Shown piece after piece: positions 9,488 through 17,028 of a stretch of DNA of 64,000 nt (positions are counted from its first letter, which is position 1; the number at the start of each line of letters is the position of its first letter). The notes under the pieces are model-generated. The model was not told the DNA's origin. It searched no databases and saw only the letters and a list, made by a program, of their open reading frames with translations. The position numbers were made by a program, and so were the translations under genes. Source of the DNA: Klebsiella michiganensis (GTDB lineage: Bacteria; Pseudomonadota; Gammaproteobacteria; Enterobacterales; Enterobacteriaceae); the NCBI GenBank assembly GCA_000963575.1, contig CP011077.1:4092001-4156000 (forward strand), read 5' to 3'.

Positions 9488-9784
9488 ACGCTAACATCAT
9501 TAATTTAATACAAAGCCCCACATTGCACCTTAGCACTTTGAGAAATTTATTTTTTAAAACACCCTCATCGCCAATTCATACAATATCAATTACTACTCTC
9601 AAACCAAATCAATCAAATAAAACACAGCACTTTTTGATAAAAATAATTAACAATGAAAAACAACACCTTATATGAAATATAATAAAAATATATCTATTTA
9701 ATTAAATAAATATAAAAATATATTTGCATTTTGTTTATTTAATAATATATATTTCCTTTGTTAATTAAATAAAGGAGAACTAAA
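9488..9784. other. AT-rich promoter-type spacer before the 146-residue gene
   Basis: About 300 bp without a coding frame, becoming almost pure A/T from 9640 to 9770, with repeated TTAATTAAAT and AATATAT runs. Such DNA is a typical target for H-NS-like silencing and contains many possible -10 elements, so no single promoter can be named. It ends with AAAGGAGAA, the ribosome site of the next gene. Confidence 0.4.
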
Positions 9785-10225
9785 ATGAATAAAACAAACT
9801 ATCCAAGCCTGACTAACTATCTCGCCAAAACAAAAAAGAACGCAGATCTTTATAGATTATATAATCCACAATTTTCTTTTTTTTGCAAAAGTGACACTCA
9901 GGAGCAAAGATTTTATTTCGATTATTTCTCAAGACATATGGTCTCGAAGAGAAATATTTTAACCGTATTCTCTATCTATACATTCACCTCTTATAACATG
10001 AACAAAAAAGAGACAATAAAAAATTTCATTCGATTTCTCAAAACGACGAATGAAAGTACATTCCATAATGCTTTTTCATTTCGCGGTGGTAACATTTTGT
10101 ATGTAAGCAACAAAAACATGTTGAAAGAGATCTCATGGTTTTCACTCGCTCGAATTTACGAAGACATTAAAAAAATAAAGGAATATAAAACCAACCATGA
10201 CAACTATATCAGATTAGTCGCTTAA
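9785..10225 (+). CDS. Protein of unknown function, operon partner of ankyrin paralogue 2
   Basis: 146 residues, basic and rich in Phe, Tyr, Asn and Lys; ATG 9785 has a strong AAAGGAG ribosome site. I do not recognise a family. No signal peptide or clear membrane segment; the middle holds alternating beta-like stretches (NILTVFSIYTF, GNILYVSN) and the end is helical (IYEDIKKIKEY). The next gene, an ankyrin protein, starts 15 bp downstream with its own ribosome site, so the two are almost certainly co-transcribed. A regulator, antitoxin-like partner or ligand of the ankyrin protein is conceivable, but nothing in the sequence decides this. Confidence 0.75.
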   Translation: MNKTNYPSLTNYLAKTKKNADLYRLYNPQFSFFCKSDTQEQRFYFDYFSRHMVSKRNILTVFSIYTFTSYNMNKKETIKNFIRFLKTTNESTFHNAFSFRGGNILYVSNKNMLKEISWFSLARIYEDIKKIKEYKTNHDNYIRLVA

Positions 10226-10240
10226 CAGAGGAGAAAAATT

Positions 10241-11185
10241 ATGAATAACAACGCAATAAATGCATTACTCTCTTGTAAAACTCCAAAAGACATTCAGGCT
10301 TGCATTAATGCAGGCTCCGATATTAATACACTGGATTCGTTTGGAAGAAATATACTCTTTTACTGTAAAAACCCAAGAATGATTGACACTCTGGTTAAAG
10401 CAGGAATAGATTTTAACCATGCTGACAACTATGGTCACAATGTTTTGTTTAACCAGCGAAATCCTCACATACTGAAAAAATTGATTGATTCCGGCGTAGA
10501 TATACACCACAAAAATGGTCTCGGCCAAACCTGTTTATGCTCGTTAGCTGATAATATATCCTGTTGCAAAACCCTGATCAATGCTGGAATTAATGTCAAC
10601 AATGTGGATAAATGCGGAAGAACAATACTTTTTTACGTAAAAAATCACTCTATCTTTGATTTGATGGTTCAGGCCGGTTGCGATATAAACCACAGAGATA
10701 ACCAGGGTCACGGTATTTTTGAAATTTGCTATTCATTAGGCGATTTCAAAGCCAAAATGCTCATTCGTCATATTAGTATGAAGGATAGCAGTCCAGTAAT
10801 TTTCAACTACCTCAACAGCGAAAGTCTGCAGATAATGGATTTGCTTCAGAAGAAAAACCTTAACTTTACTATCTCTGATAACTGCCAGGTTTATCTAAGT
10901 GCCAATGAAAATGAAATGAGCTCTTTCTTCAGCGAACTAAAGAAGAAGACAGATATCAGCAACACACATTTTCGCCATATTGTACTGCGAGGTTATGATT
11001 TACGCGGGGACATTGAAACAATTAAATGGTTTATCCGCAATGACATCAAAATAGATAAAAAACAACTGGAACAGCATATTCGACATGATGAGATTTGTAA
11101 ATATATAGCAGAACATGAGAGAAAGAAACTTAGCGAAATTATGAAACAAACAATATCTTTAATGCCAGTAAAACGTAGATTGTAA
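10241..11185 (+). CDS. Ankyrin-repeat protein with conserved C-terminal domain (paralogue 2)
   Basis: 314 residues; ribosome site GAGGAG before ATG 10241. Ankyrin repeats fill about residues 5-165 (for example NAGSDINTLDSFGRNILF, KAGIDFNHADNYGHNVLF, DSGVDIHHKNGLGQTCL, NAGINVNNVDKCGRTILF). The C-terminal domain at about 175-305 matches paralogue 1: LIRHISMKDSS, ISDNC, ELKKKTDIS, IKWFIRNDIKID. The chain ends in KRRL. No secretion signal is visible. It is the second gene of a pair with the 146-residue ORF. The repeats are unusually regular in using an IL-F-x-V-K/N pattern at the repeat junction instead of the common TALHxA, a feature shared by both paralogues. Function unknown. Confidence 0.87.
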   Translation: MNNNAINALLSCKTPKDIQACINAGSDINTLDSFGRNILFYCKNPRMIDTLVKAGIDFNHADNYGHNVLFNQRNPHILKKLIDSGVDIHHKNGLGQTCLCSLADNISCCKTLINAGINVNNVDKCGRTILFYVKNHSIFDLMVQAGCDINHRDNQGHGIFEICYSLGDFKAKMLIRHISMKDSSPVIFNYLNSESLQIMDLLQKKNLNFTISDNCQVYLSANENEMSSFFSELKKKTDISNTHFRHIVLRGYDLRGDIETIKWFIRNDIKIDKKQLEQHIRHDEICKYIAEHERKKLSEIMKQTISLMPVKRRL

Positions 11186-11240
11186 CCTCCGCTCCTCCTC
11201 ACTGTCATAATGAATTTAATATGAACCCTATTTTTACCCA

Positions 11241-11269
11241 GAGCAGATTACCTAATTAGCAATCTGCTC
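11241..11269 (+). terminator. Hairpin after ankyrin gene 2
   Basis: Perfect 9-bp inverted repeat (GAGCAGATT 11241-11249, AATCTGCTC 11261-11269) with an 11-nt loop, 55 bp after the stop and before mobC. Followed by CACCTATCTTATTTAT, with only a modest T content. Either a terminator or, since it lies upstream of the mob genes, a possible part of an oriT. Confidence 0.45.
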
Positions 11270-11362
11270 CACCTATCTTATTTATAAATTTCGACACTGC
11301 CTTGACTTATTTTACCAATGCGCTAACTGTAGATCATGAACACATTTTAAAAAAGGTTAGAT

Positions 11363-11767
11363 ATGCATAAAAATGAAAGTAAAGAAGATCTATCAAGAAG
11401 CTCAAGAAGAGGTAAATTCCATACAGCAAAATATTCACCTAATGAAGTTCGAACTCACTGCGTCAGCGTTCGGTTAAACGAAGAAGAATTATCTATTCTC
11501 GATAGTAAAAGAGGCCCTTATAAAAAAGGGGAATGGCTAAGAATGGCATCCCTCAACAAACTCCCACCGGTATTACCTGAAATCAATCGTGAAGCATGGG
11601 TTAAACTCGGCAACCTTTCACAGGATTTAAACCGCCTGCTGAATCATCTCGACAGCAAAAGCCCTGACAGCGAACTGACCCGTACAGAACTCTTCGCCCT
11701 GCGCAGACAAATCAAAACTCTCAGGGATCACCTTATTCCATCAACCTTTCTGGAGCAAGACCAGTGA
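11363..11767 (+). CDS. mobC: MobC-like relaxosome accessory protein
   Basis: 134 residues. After a basic start, residues about 30-60 (THCVSVRLNEEELSILDSKR) have the ribbon-helix-helix pattern of MobC/NikA-type oriT-binding proteins, followed by a helical part (about 75-130) with LGNLSQDLNRLLNHL and ELFALRRQIKTLRDHL, typical of MobC. It helps the relaxase to open DNA at the transfer origin. The relaxase start codon overlaps its stop (GTGA), the usual mobC-mobA coupling. Confidence 0.8.
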   Translation: MHKNESKEDLSRSSRRGKFHTAKYSPNEVRTHCVSVRLNEEELSILDSKRGPYKKGEWLRMASLNKLPPVLPEINREAWVKLGNLSQDLNRLLNHLDSKSPDSELTRTELFALRRQIKTLRDHLIPSTFLEQDQ

Positions 11768-12987
11768 AAGGCATGCAGAAAATAAAGCGGGGTAAACAGT
11801 TTGCAGGTGTGGTTCTCTATAGCCTTAAGTCAGGATCTCACCACAAAATCACGCCTTATATTATCGGTGGCAACATGACGGGAAGCACTGCTGCTGAACT
11901 TATCAGTGAATTTGAAGGCACAAGACTACTGCGCCCCGGTGTCGCCAAACCTGTCTGGCATAATTCGCTTCGCCTGCCAAAGGGAGAAACACTGTCAGTC
12001 AGACAATGGGCGGCATTCGCTGACGATTATATGACCCGGATGGGATTCACTGAAACCCATCTTCGCTGCTATATCATGCACGATGATTCGGACGGGCAGC
12101 ATATCCATATAATAGCTAACAGAATTAACATGGTCGGTGGGAAGCTGTACCTTGGGAAAAATGAAAATCTTATCAGTACCCGGATTATCAGCGAGCTGGA
12201 GAAAGTCCACAAACTCACTCAAACCACATCTGCAATCAGTAGTCATAGTCAGGAGAAAAGAAAGCCTTCCCGCAACGAGCTGATGATGGCTGAAAGAACG
12301 ACAACTCCCTGCCCCAGGTCCACTCTGCAGAGCCTGATTGATAATGCGTTAACCGGCCGCCCTGATTTGCTGACTTTTATCGCTATGCTGGAAAAGGTAG
12401 ACGTCAGCTGCAAACCCAATATCGCCTCAACGGGAAAAATGAACGGCTTTTCATTTCAGTACCAAGGTATTGCCTTTAAAGCCTCTCAATTGGGTAAAAA
12501 ATATGGCTGGTCTTCCCTGCAAACATTGATTGATTTCGTACCGGAACATCTGACTTTACTGAAACAAGCACAAAAGCCAACAGTACCTGCACCTGTGCCA
12601 TTAACAGTGCCAATGCCAGTGCCAATGCCATCATGCGAGTCTGAAGAACAGGCTGCAAACCGGGAAACGATTCTGGAGAAAATCCATCAGCTTGAAGAAA
12701 AAATTCGTCTGGAAAGACAACAGGAGACAGTGGGTATCATTCAGCTCAGGAGCAAGCTGCACAATACAACCCGTCAGATACCCCGCCAGCGTCGCCTGAA
12801 GGCGTGGCTTGTATTGCTCGGCCATATTGTGGCACTTCTCAGGCGCAGGGGCATGTCTCTGTTACATGCCACTGCACATTCTTTCCACCAAATCCTGCAC
12901 CTGCATCTTCTGACACCCTGTCATTCCATGACAACAAATCCCATTAAAGAACAATTAGTTAAAAACAACCCCCATCCTGCACCATAA
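11764..12987 (+). CDS. Relaxase/mobilization nuclease (MobA/VirD2 type)
   Basis: 407 residues starting with GTG, which overlaps the mobC TGA. The relaxase domain is in the first 200 residues; the metal-binding third motif HDDSDGQHIHIIANRI lies at 106-121 with H106, H113 and H115. Relaxases nick the origin of transfer and stay attached to the DNA end while it passes into a recipient. The middle has a Pro/Val/Met-rich linker (about 275-300, repeating PVP and VPMP) and a coiled coil (about 305-340); the tail is basic with short hydrophobic parts. With no type IV secretion genes in the window, transfer would depend on a helper element. Confidence 0.88.
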   Translation: MKGMQKIKRGKQFAGVVLYSLKSGSHHKITPYIIGGNMTGSTAAELISEFEGTRLLRPGVAKPVWHNSLRLPKGETLSVRQWAAFADDYMTRMGFTETHLRCYIMHDDSDGQHIHIIANRINMVGGKLYLGKNENLISTRIISELEKVHKLTQTTSAISSHSQEKRKPSRNELMMAERTTTPCPRSTLQSLIDNALTGRPDLLTFIAMLEKVDVSCKPNIASTGKMNGFSFQYQGIAFKASQLGKKYGWSSLQTLIDFVPEHLTLLKQAQKPTVPAPVPLTVPMPVPMPSCESEEQAANRETILEKIHQLEEKIRLERQQETVGIIQLRSKLHNTTRQIPRQRRLKAWLVLLGHIVALLRRRGMSLLHATAHSFHQILHLHLLTPCHSMTTNPIKEQLVKNNPHPAP

Positions 12988-13056
12988 GTTAAACAGTCCA
13001 TACTTTAGTAATAGTCAACAAAATATTGATCGTTTATATAGATCGATAAACTAGTT

Positions 13057-13077
13057 ATGATAGTTAAAACCTATCAT
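13057..13077. promoter_or_regulatory. Inverted repeats upstream of the zinc-ribbon gene
   Basis: ATGATAG (13057-13063) faces CTATCAT (13071-13077). In the surrounding 186-bp gap GATCG occurs several times (13028, 13041, 13090), partly palindromic as ATCGAT. This looks like an operator or oriT-type region; the function is not known. Confidence 0.3.
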
Positions 13078-13175
13078 CTAAGATCCATCGATCGGTACAA
13101 GCAATTTTACTAAAGCGGATCATTCATCGAAAATGTTCAAAAATACATCACTTTAAATCAGGCCACGGAGTCATG

Positions 13176-13448
13176 ATGGATAGTAAAACGATTAGCTGCC
13201 CCTTCTGCTTTACACAAAGCCCGCACGGCGTGAGGATTTGCAAAGGTTGCCATGCAAAAGTGGCCTATGGTGAAAGTCCGCTCAGTGTGGCATTCCTGTT
13301 TCAATTCGTGGCATTCGGTCTCGCCTGGTTAGTATTTTCATTGACCGGTAGCACTCCTGTCTCAGTCATTACATTTTTTGCCAGCGTCATTATTCTTATC
13401 TGCATAATTAAAAAGAAATATGCAGACAGAGTTGTTTTTATACGGTGA
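13176..13448 (+). CDS. Small zinc-ribbon membrane protein
   Basis: 90 residues from the second of two adjacent ATGs, which is better placed behind GGAG; starting at 13173 would add one Met. An N-terminal zinc ribbon is evident from CPFC followed 13 residues later by CKGC; two hydrophobic segments follow (about 36-58 and 62-82), then a basic end. Such proteins sit in the inner membrane with the ribbon in the cytoplasm. Role unknown; the following two lipoprotein genes in the same direction suggest an envelope-related small cluster of the mobile element. Confidence 0.65.
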   Translation: MDSKTISCPFCFTQSPHGVRICKGCHAKVAYGESPLSVAFLFQFVAFGLAWLVFSLTGSTPVSVITFFASVIILICIIKKKYADRVVFIR

Positions 13449-13497
13449 TATTAATTTCGCACCACCGCAAACATAAAAAATTAATATGGGAGAACTT

Positions 13498-13884
13498 ATG
13501 AACAGATTCATGATTTCTGTTTTTTTTATTTCTGCATTCCTTATTTCTGGTTGTTCAATATCAGGCAACCAGCATCTAAAAAAAGAAACATCACAAAGTC
13601 TGCAGTCGAAGATTATCAAAAATAAAACAACGAAATCAGAAATCATTGCCGCATTAGGTGAGCCGGAAACCAAAACTACACTTGATAGTGGCAATGAAGA
13701 ATGGACTTATTCCATGGATAACAATCAGTTTGATGCCACCACATTTATTCCCGTGATTGGACTGCTGACAGGGGGTTCACAGACGCAGGCCAAAACGCTG
13801 GAAATCGAATTTAAAGGCGAAACGGTCAGCAAGTGGACGTTCTCTGAAAACAACAGCAAGATGAAAACCGGTCTTATTCAATAA
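13498..13884 (+). CDS. Small lipoprotein with SmpA/OmlA-like domain
   Basis: 128 residues from ATG 13498, which has the ribosome site GGGAGA; the upstream in-frame ATG at 13486 overlaps that site and is unlikely. A lipoprotein signal ends in LISGCS with the acylated Cys at residue 19. The mature part contains KSEIIAALGEPET, the hallmark of the BamE/OmlA fold (a helix followed by the LG-x-P turn), then strands with EWTYSMD. Fold-level assignment only; role on the element unknown, possibly surface exclusion or envelope adaptation. Confidence 0.75.
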   Translation: MNRFMISVFFISAFLISGCSISGNQHLKKETSQSLQSKIIKNKTTKSEIIAALGEPETKTTLDSGNEEWTYSMDNNQFDATTFIPVIGLLTGGSQTQAKTLEIEFKGETVSKWTFSENNSKMKTGLIQ

Positions 13885-13910
13885 CGTACTCTACAGTCTG
13901 GGATTATTTT

Positions 13911-14231
13911 ATGAAAACATATGCATTTACCACACTCATTGCGTCCATTTTTTTGCTGAGTGGCTGTACCGGTGAACCGTCTGAGCAGGATATTTACACT
14001 GCGATGAATAAGGTCGTGGAGCAGACGAATGCCATCGTTAAATCCATAGCAGGTAAAGATGTCCCGAAAGACGCACTGCGGGAATTAAAATCTGTCAAAA
14101 AGCATGACTGCGTGAAAGTATCGGATAAAAGCTATAAATGCAATGTAACAGCTGTTGTCGATAACGAAAAACGCACAGCGGCAGTCACGCTGGTCAAAAC
14201 GGATGATGGCTGGCAGGTCGTTGACAAGTAA
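13911..14231 (+). CDS. Small lipoprotein of unknown function
   Basis: 106 residues. Signal peptide with lipobox LLSGC, Cys at residue 19. The mature protein (helix about 26-60, then strands) has two Cys (in HDCVKV and YKCNV) that could form a disulfide, and ends with DDGWQVVDK, a pattern of small periplasmic beta-rich domains. It follows the other lipoprotein by 26 bp and is ended by a strong terminator. Confidence 0.7.
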   Translation: MKTYAFTTLIASIFLLSGCTGEPSEQDIYTAMNKVVEQTNAIVKSIAGKDVPKDALRELKSVKKHDCVKVSDKSYKCNVTAVVDNEKRTAAVTLVKTDDGWQVVDK

Positions 14232-14254
14232 GACCACAGTAAAACAATCCCGCC

Positions 14255-14289
14255 AGGCAGGACACCAAACCGGTGGCTCCTGCCTTTTT
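14255..14289 (+). terminator. Rho-independent terminator after the lipoprotein genes
   Basis: Perfect 8-bp stem AGGCAGGA (14255-14262) with TCCTGCCT (14278-14285), then TTTT. Ends the mobC-to-lipoprotein direction. Confidence 0.8.
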
Positions 14290-14376
14290 AATACTCGATT
14301 ATGACCTGCCGGAAACGCCAGCTCCATTTCTCTCCACCATTCAGCATCCCATTCCTTGTACACGCTGCTGCCGCTA

Positions 14377-14802
14377 TCAAAGTCTTTTCCTGATCACTGA
14401 GCCTGGCGGAGTATAAGCCAGAGAGCCTGCAATGCGTTTCTTTTCATACTGAGCCAGCAAATCAGCATAAATATGCTCTGCTTCGTCCAGATTGCCTGAA
14501 ATATAATTCACAAGTGAATTCAGGCAATGCAGCAATGTATTGCTGTTTGCAAGCTTCCTGAGCAGAGTTGTGTTCAGGGTTGAAACGACTCCTGTAAACA
14601 TCTGCATAATATTATCAACATGATAACATGAATTGCGATACTGCGCCCGTGAATAAAAATACTTCAGATGATACCCGGCGAAGAGAACATAAAGTTTTTT
14701 GTAAAAGACATTGTTATTAACGCTGTTGTGATGATGGGTTATAAATTTATCAACAACATGTATAAACTTTTCCTCCTGAGATAAAACATCAATAGCACTC
14801 AT
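14377..14802 (-). CDS. Unknown 141-residue protein with basic C-terminal tail
   Basis: The ATG at 14802 is chosen because the GGAGAAAG just before it is a good ribosome site and overlaps the upstream in-frame ATG at 14814. Mostly helical; contains HHHNS near residue 25 and several Tyr/Phe-rich helices (KLYVLFAGYHLKYFY). I do not recognise a family and see no signal peptide. It ends with IRKRL, so its last four residues RKRL match the tails of the two ankyrin proteins (KKRL, KRRL). It is the only gene besides int and the AlpA-like gene read leftward in this part of the element. Confidence 0.6.
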   Translation of the reverse strand: MSAIDVLSQEEKFIHVVDKFITHHHNSVNNNVFYKKLYVLFAGYHLKYFYSRAQYRNSCYHVDNIMQMFTGVVSTLNTTLLRKLANSNTLLHCLNSLVNYISGNLDEAEHIYADLLAQYEKKRIAGSLAYTPPGSVIRKRL

Positions 14803-15260
14803 AACTTTCTCCATTTTTTGTTTTTATAATTAAGTACTATCATCTTCAAAAATAAAATCAATAGTAATTTAAAAATATTTTTATAAAACAATATTTATTC
14901 TATCCTCACTTAAAACAGCTTTCACTGTGGAGATATTGAGTCCTCCAGATTGCATTACTATTTCATATTTCAATTATCTGAGTCATTTCCATATTTCAGA
15001 TAAAAAAACCACAGGAATATTTTTGAGAGCGTGCTACGCACTGGCTTACGCCCCGACTACCGATAAATGTTAATTATTTTTACCAAACCGGTGAAAACCA
15101 TAATTTTGTTTCCCTGGCAGCGCCGCTGAGTGCCCACAGCACTCACTCGCTGAAGCAGAAAGGTTTTTTTCCGAAGGGTCCCGGCGTGAGCCGTACTCAG
15201 CAAATGGGCAAATCATGTATCTGTGTTCTCTTTCCCGATCAACTCAGCCTCCTGATTTTT

Positions 15261-15325
15261 TGCGCGAAGCGTATTTGTAATGACAGTTAACCTCAGGTCT
15301 ATGAACTCGTGCGCGAAGCGTATTT
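15261..15325. repeat. 16-bp direct repeat pair
   Basis: The sequence TGCGCGAAGCGTATTT occurs exactly at 15261-15276 and again at 15310-15325, 49 bp apart. Two copies only, so not a CRISPR array; spacing is more like a binding-site pair in an origin or oriT. Confidence 0.6.
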
Positions 15326-15355
15326 ATACTTACAGAAAATACTGTAGTAATGTTC

Positions 15356-15394
15356 TGAAGCCCAATGGCGCAACACACAGTTGCGCAGGCTTCA
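15356..15394. repeat. Two-part inverted repeat (cruciform-prone)
   Basis: Outer arms TGAAGCC (15356-15362) and GGCTTCA (15388-15394), inner arms GCGCAAC (15368-15374) and GTTGCGC (15380-15386), 5-nt loop, with a 5-nt against 1-nt asymmetric bulge. No T-run follows, so probably not a simple terminator; oriT or a structured RNA are possible. Confidence 0.5.
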
Positions 15395-15785
15395 CTTAAG
15401 AAATGATATTATGTAAGAAAAACAATAATAAAAGTGTTTTCATCAGGTACACCAAGGCCTTGAGTATCGTTCTAATGCAAAACTGTGGTTTCTTATTTCT
15501 TTATCACTCTTTTATCTTGCAGAACACAATTGAAAATTAACCAATAAAATCAAATAATTAAACAAACCCTGCCGTTATTAATTTCAGAACCAAAAATCAT
15601 TAATTACATAACAGGTGATGGTGAAATTTAGCACCCCTTGTTTTAAATTTGATAACCAACCATCTCCCACTAAATAACAACCGTAAAATCTCAAAGTAAA
15701 TACAATTAAATAATACTACCAACCAAGTTGACAAATAAATTAAATGTGCCATATATGTAATCACAACAATAAAAAAGGAGCCATC

Positions 15786-16352
15786 ATGTCAATCACAAGC
15801 GTTGTATTAACTAAAGAACAAAAGTCCATTATTGCAGAAGCATTAGAGGTTATGCCCGAAGATCTGGAAGAAATAAAGATTAAAGCAAATAGCTATAAAA
15901 AAACGTCATTCAGAGACGATTTCTCAATGATATTCAAAGGCAATATGGCCACACTCGCCAGGATGGATTTGACGCCCACAGCGTTTAGAATTGTGCTTTA
16001 TCTCTTCTCAGTAATTGATTATGGAAATATTATCCCTGATTTTTCACAGTCACGTATAGCCAAAGATCTTGGGCTGAATAAATCAAATGTCTCACGCGCA
16101 TTCAAAGAGTTATTTGAGAGAAAAATACTTATTCGTGACGCCATAGATAACCAAGTATACCTTAATTCAAACTTGTGTGTTAAAGGAATCCCTCGTCGTT
16201 TCAATGAAGATCTGATGGATAAATTTAGAAAGTCCAGACTGGAGACAGAAGACTTTGCCAATTCGTTTAACTTTTATCGTGCAGGGAGTAAAACAAAGCC
16301 GGTTAAAAATCCCAAAAGAAGATATCCTACAGACGGCATTCCATTTGATTAA
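15786..16352 (+). CDS. Winged-helix protein resembling RepL-type plasmid replication proteins
   Basis: 188 residues from ATG 15786, chosen for its AAAGGAG ribosome site; an earlier in-frame ATG at 15744 lacks one. Residues about 65-120 form a winged helix: LTPTAFRIVLYLFSVIDYG, then SQSRIAKDLGLNKSNVSRAFKELFERKIL, then a wing and VYLNSNLCVKGIP. This arrangement resembles the RepL replication-protein family and related regulators. The C-terminus is basic and disordered. It lies downstream of the repeat-rich block, consistent with a replication or copy-control role for the excised element. A purely regulatory role cannot be excluded. Confidence 0.6.
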   Translation: MSITSVVLTKEQKSIIAEALEVMPEDLEEIKIKANSYKKTSFRDDFSMIFKGNMATLARMDLTPTAFRIVLYLFSVIDYGNIIPDFSQSRIAKDLGLNKSNVSRAFKELFERKILIRDAIDNQVYLNSNLCVKGIPRRFNEDLMDKFRKSRLETEDFANSFNFYRAGSKTKPVKNPKRRYPTDGIPFD

Positions 16353-16400
16353 AATAATAAATAATGCTGTTGAACAATTTATACTTCCGCAAATGACTAT

Positions 16401-16432
16401 TTCCCAATATAAATTCAATTTTATATTGGGAA
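16401..16432. terminator. Bidirectional hairpin between convergent genes
   Basis: Perfect 13-bp inverted repeat (TTCCCAATATAAA 16401-16413, complement 16420-16432) with a 6-nt loop in the 89-bp gap between the convergent rep-like gene and the AlpA-like gene. AT-rich with a GGG/CCC core. Position fits a shared terminator. The 13-6-13 layout also resembles a recombinase core site, but perfect symmetry favours the terminator reading. Confidence 0.55.
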
Positions 16433-16441
16433 TGAAATTAA

Positions 16442-17017
16442 TCATAAAATATCATTAAGTATATGACGTTCTTGTTCAATTTCACATGATTTAACCATCC
16501 CACTTAGTACACTAACAAAAACATCATTCCATTTCTGGCGCTCTCTCGAAGCATGCCAGTTCTCAAACAACACTTTCTCAAGAGAGATCCAAATAACTTC
16601 TGCACGAGAGGTATTTAATAGCTCCTTGAATACTTCGTCAGATACAGTAAGGGCATGAGAATAAATTTTATTATCAATAGTCCAGAAAGGCTCTGGCTTG
16701 GTAAAATCAGCCAAAGAAGCAAAAGCCAACCCACGGACCTGTGCTGCTTCCATTGTGCTGTTCACTTTATGATTATCCCGCCAGGTTTTTAAATCACCCA
16801 ACAGATAATTTACGCGTTGATTTCTTGCTTTGCTATCTTCAGCCTGGTATTGGATATAAGCAGGGCCATTACCAGTCTGGCGATAACGAGCCAATGTTTT
16901 GACACTTACACCAAGGTAAAGGGCCGAAACTTCAGCACTCAGGGTTGCATCATCTGGCATACTACCAAATAGCCGCCATACTTCAGCATATTCCCTTAAA
17001 GTATCGATTGCACTCAT
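16442..17017 (-). CDS. AlpA/MerR-like DNA-binding protein, possible excisionase
   Basis: 191 residues. Residues about 27-75 contain an excisionase-type winged helix: LSAEVSALYLGVSVKTLARYRQTGNGPAYIQY, then VNYLLGDLKTWRD, the pattern of AlpA and phage excisionase families, here with a longer C-terminal domain of unknown type. It follows the integrase gene by 11 bp on the same strand with an AGGGGGA ribosome site, so the two form an operon. A recombination directionality factor or repressor of the integrase is the likely job. It is larger than classical excisionases. Confidence 0.7.
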   Translation of the reverse strand: MSAIDTLREYAEVWRLFGSMPDDATLSAEVSALYLGVSVKTLARYRQTGNGPAYIQYQAEDSKARNQRVNYLLGDLKTWRDNHKVNSTMEAAQVRGLAFASLADFTKPEPFWTIDNKIYSHALTVSDEVFKELLNTSRAEVIWISLEKVLFENWHASRERQKWNDVFVSVLSGMVKSCEIEQERHILNDIL

Positions 17018-17028
17018 TCCCTGTCCCC

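Larger units (their letters stand above)
14803..15785. other. Non-coding block: candidate origin of replication or oriT
   Basis: Nearly 1 kb without a convincing frame. Left third (14815-15020) and right third (15400-15740) are AT-rich; the centre (15020-15400) is GC-richer and holds short palindromes: GCGT-gct-ACGC (15029-15039), TGAGTGC-ccaca-GCACTCA (15127-15145), a 16-bp direct repeat, and a bulged 14-bp inverted repeat. It directly precedes a winged-helix gene resembling plasmid replication proteins. Origin or transfer origin are both reasonable; neither is proven. The ribosome site of the next gene (AAAGGAG) is at its right end. Confidence 0.4.

Noticed and set aside
14085..14363. 92-codon frame on the minus strand
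   Set aside because: Overlaps a lipoprotein gene and runs through a strong terminator; no ribosome site.
15261..15325. Possible CRISPR-like repeat
   Set aside because: Only two 16-bp units, no regular array and no cas genes nearby.
16401..16432. dif-like or recombinase core site (13-6-13 palindrome)
   Set aside because: Perfect symmetry and position between two convergent gene ends favour a bidirectional terminator.
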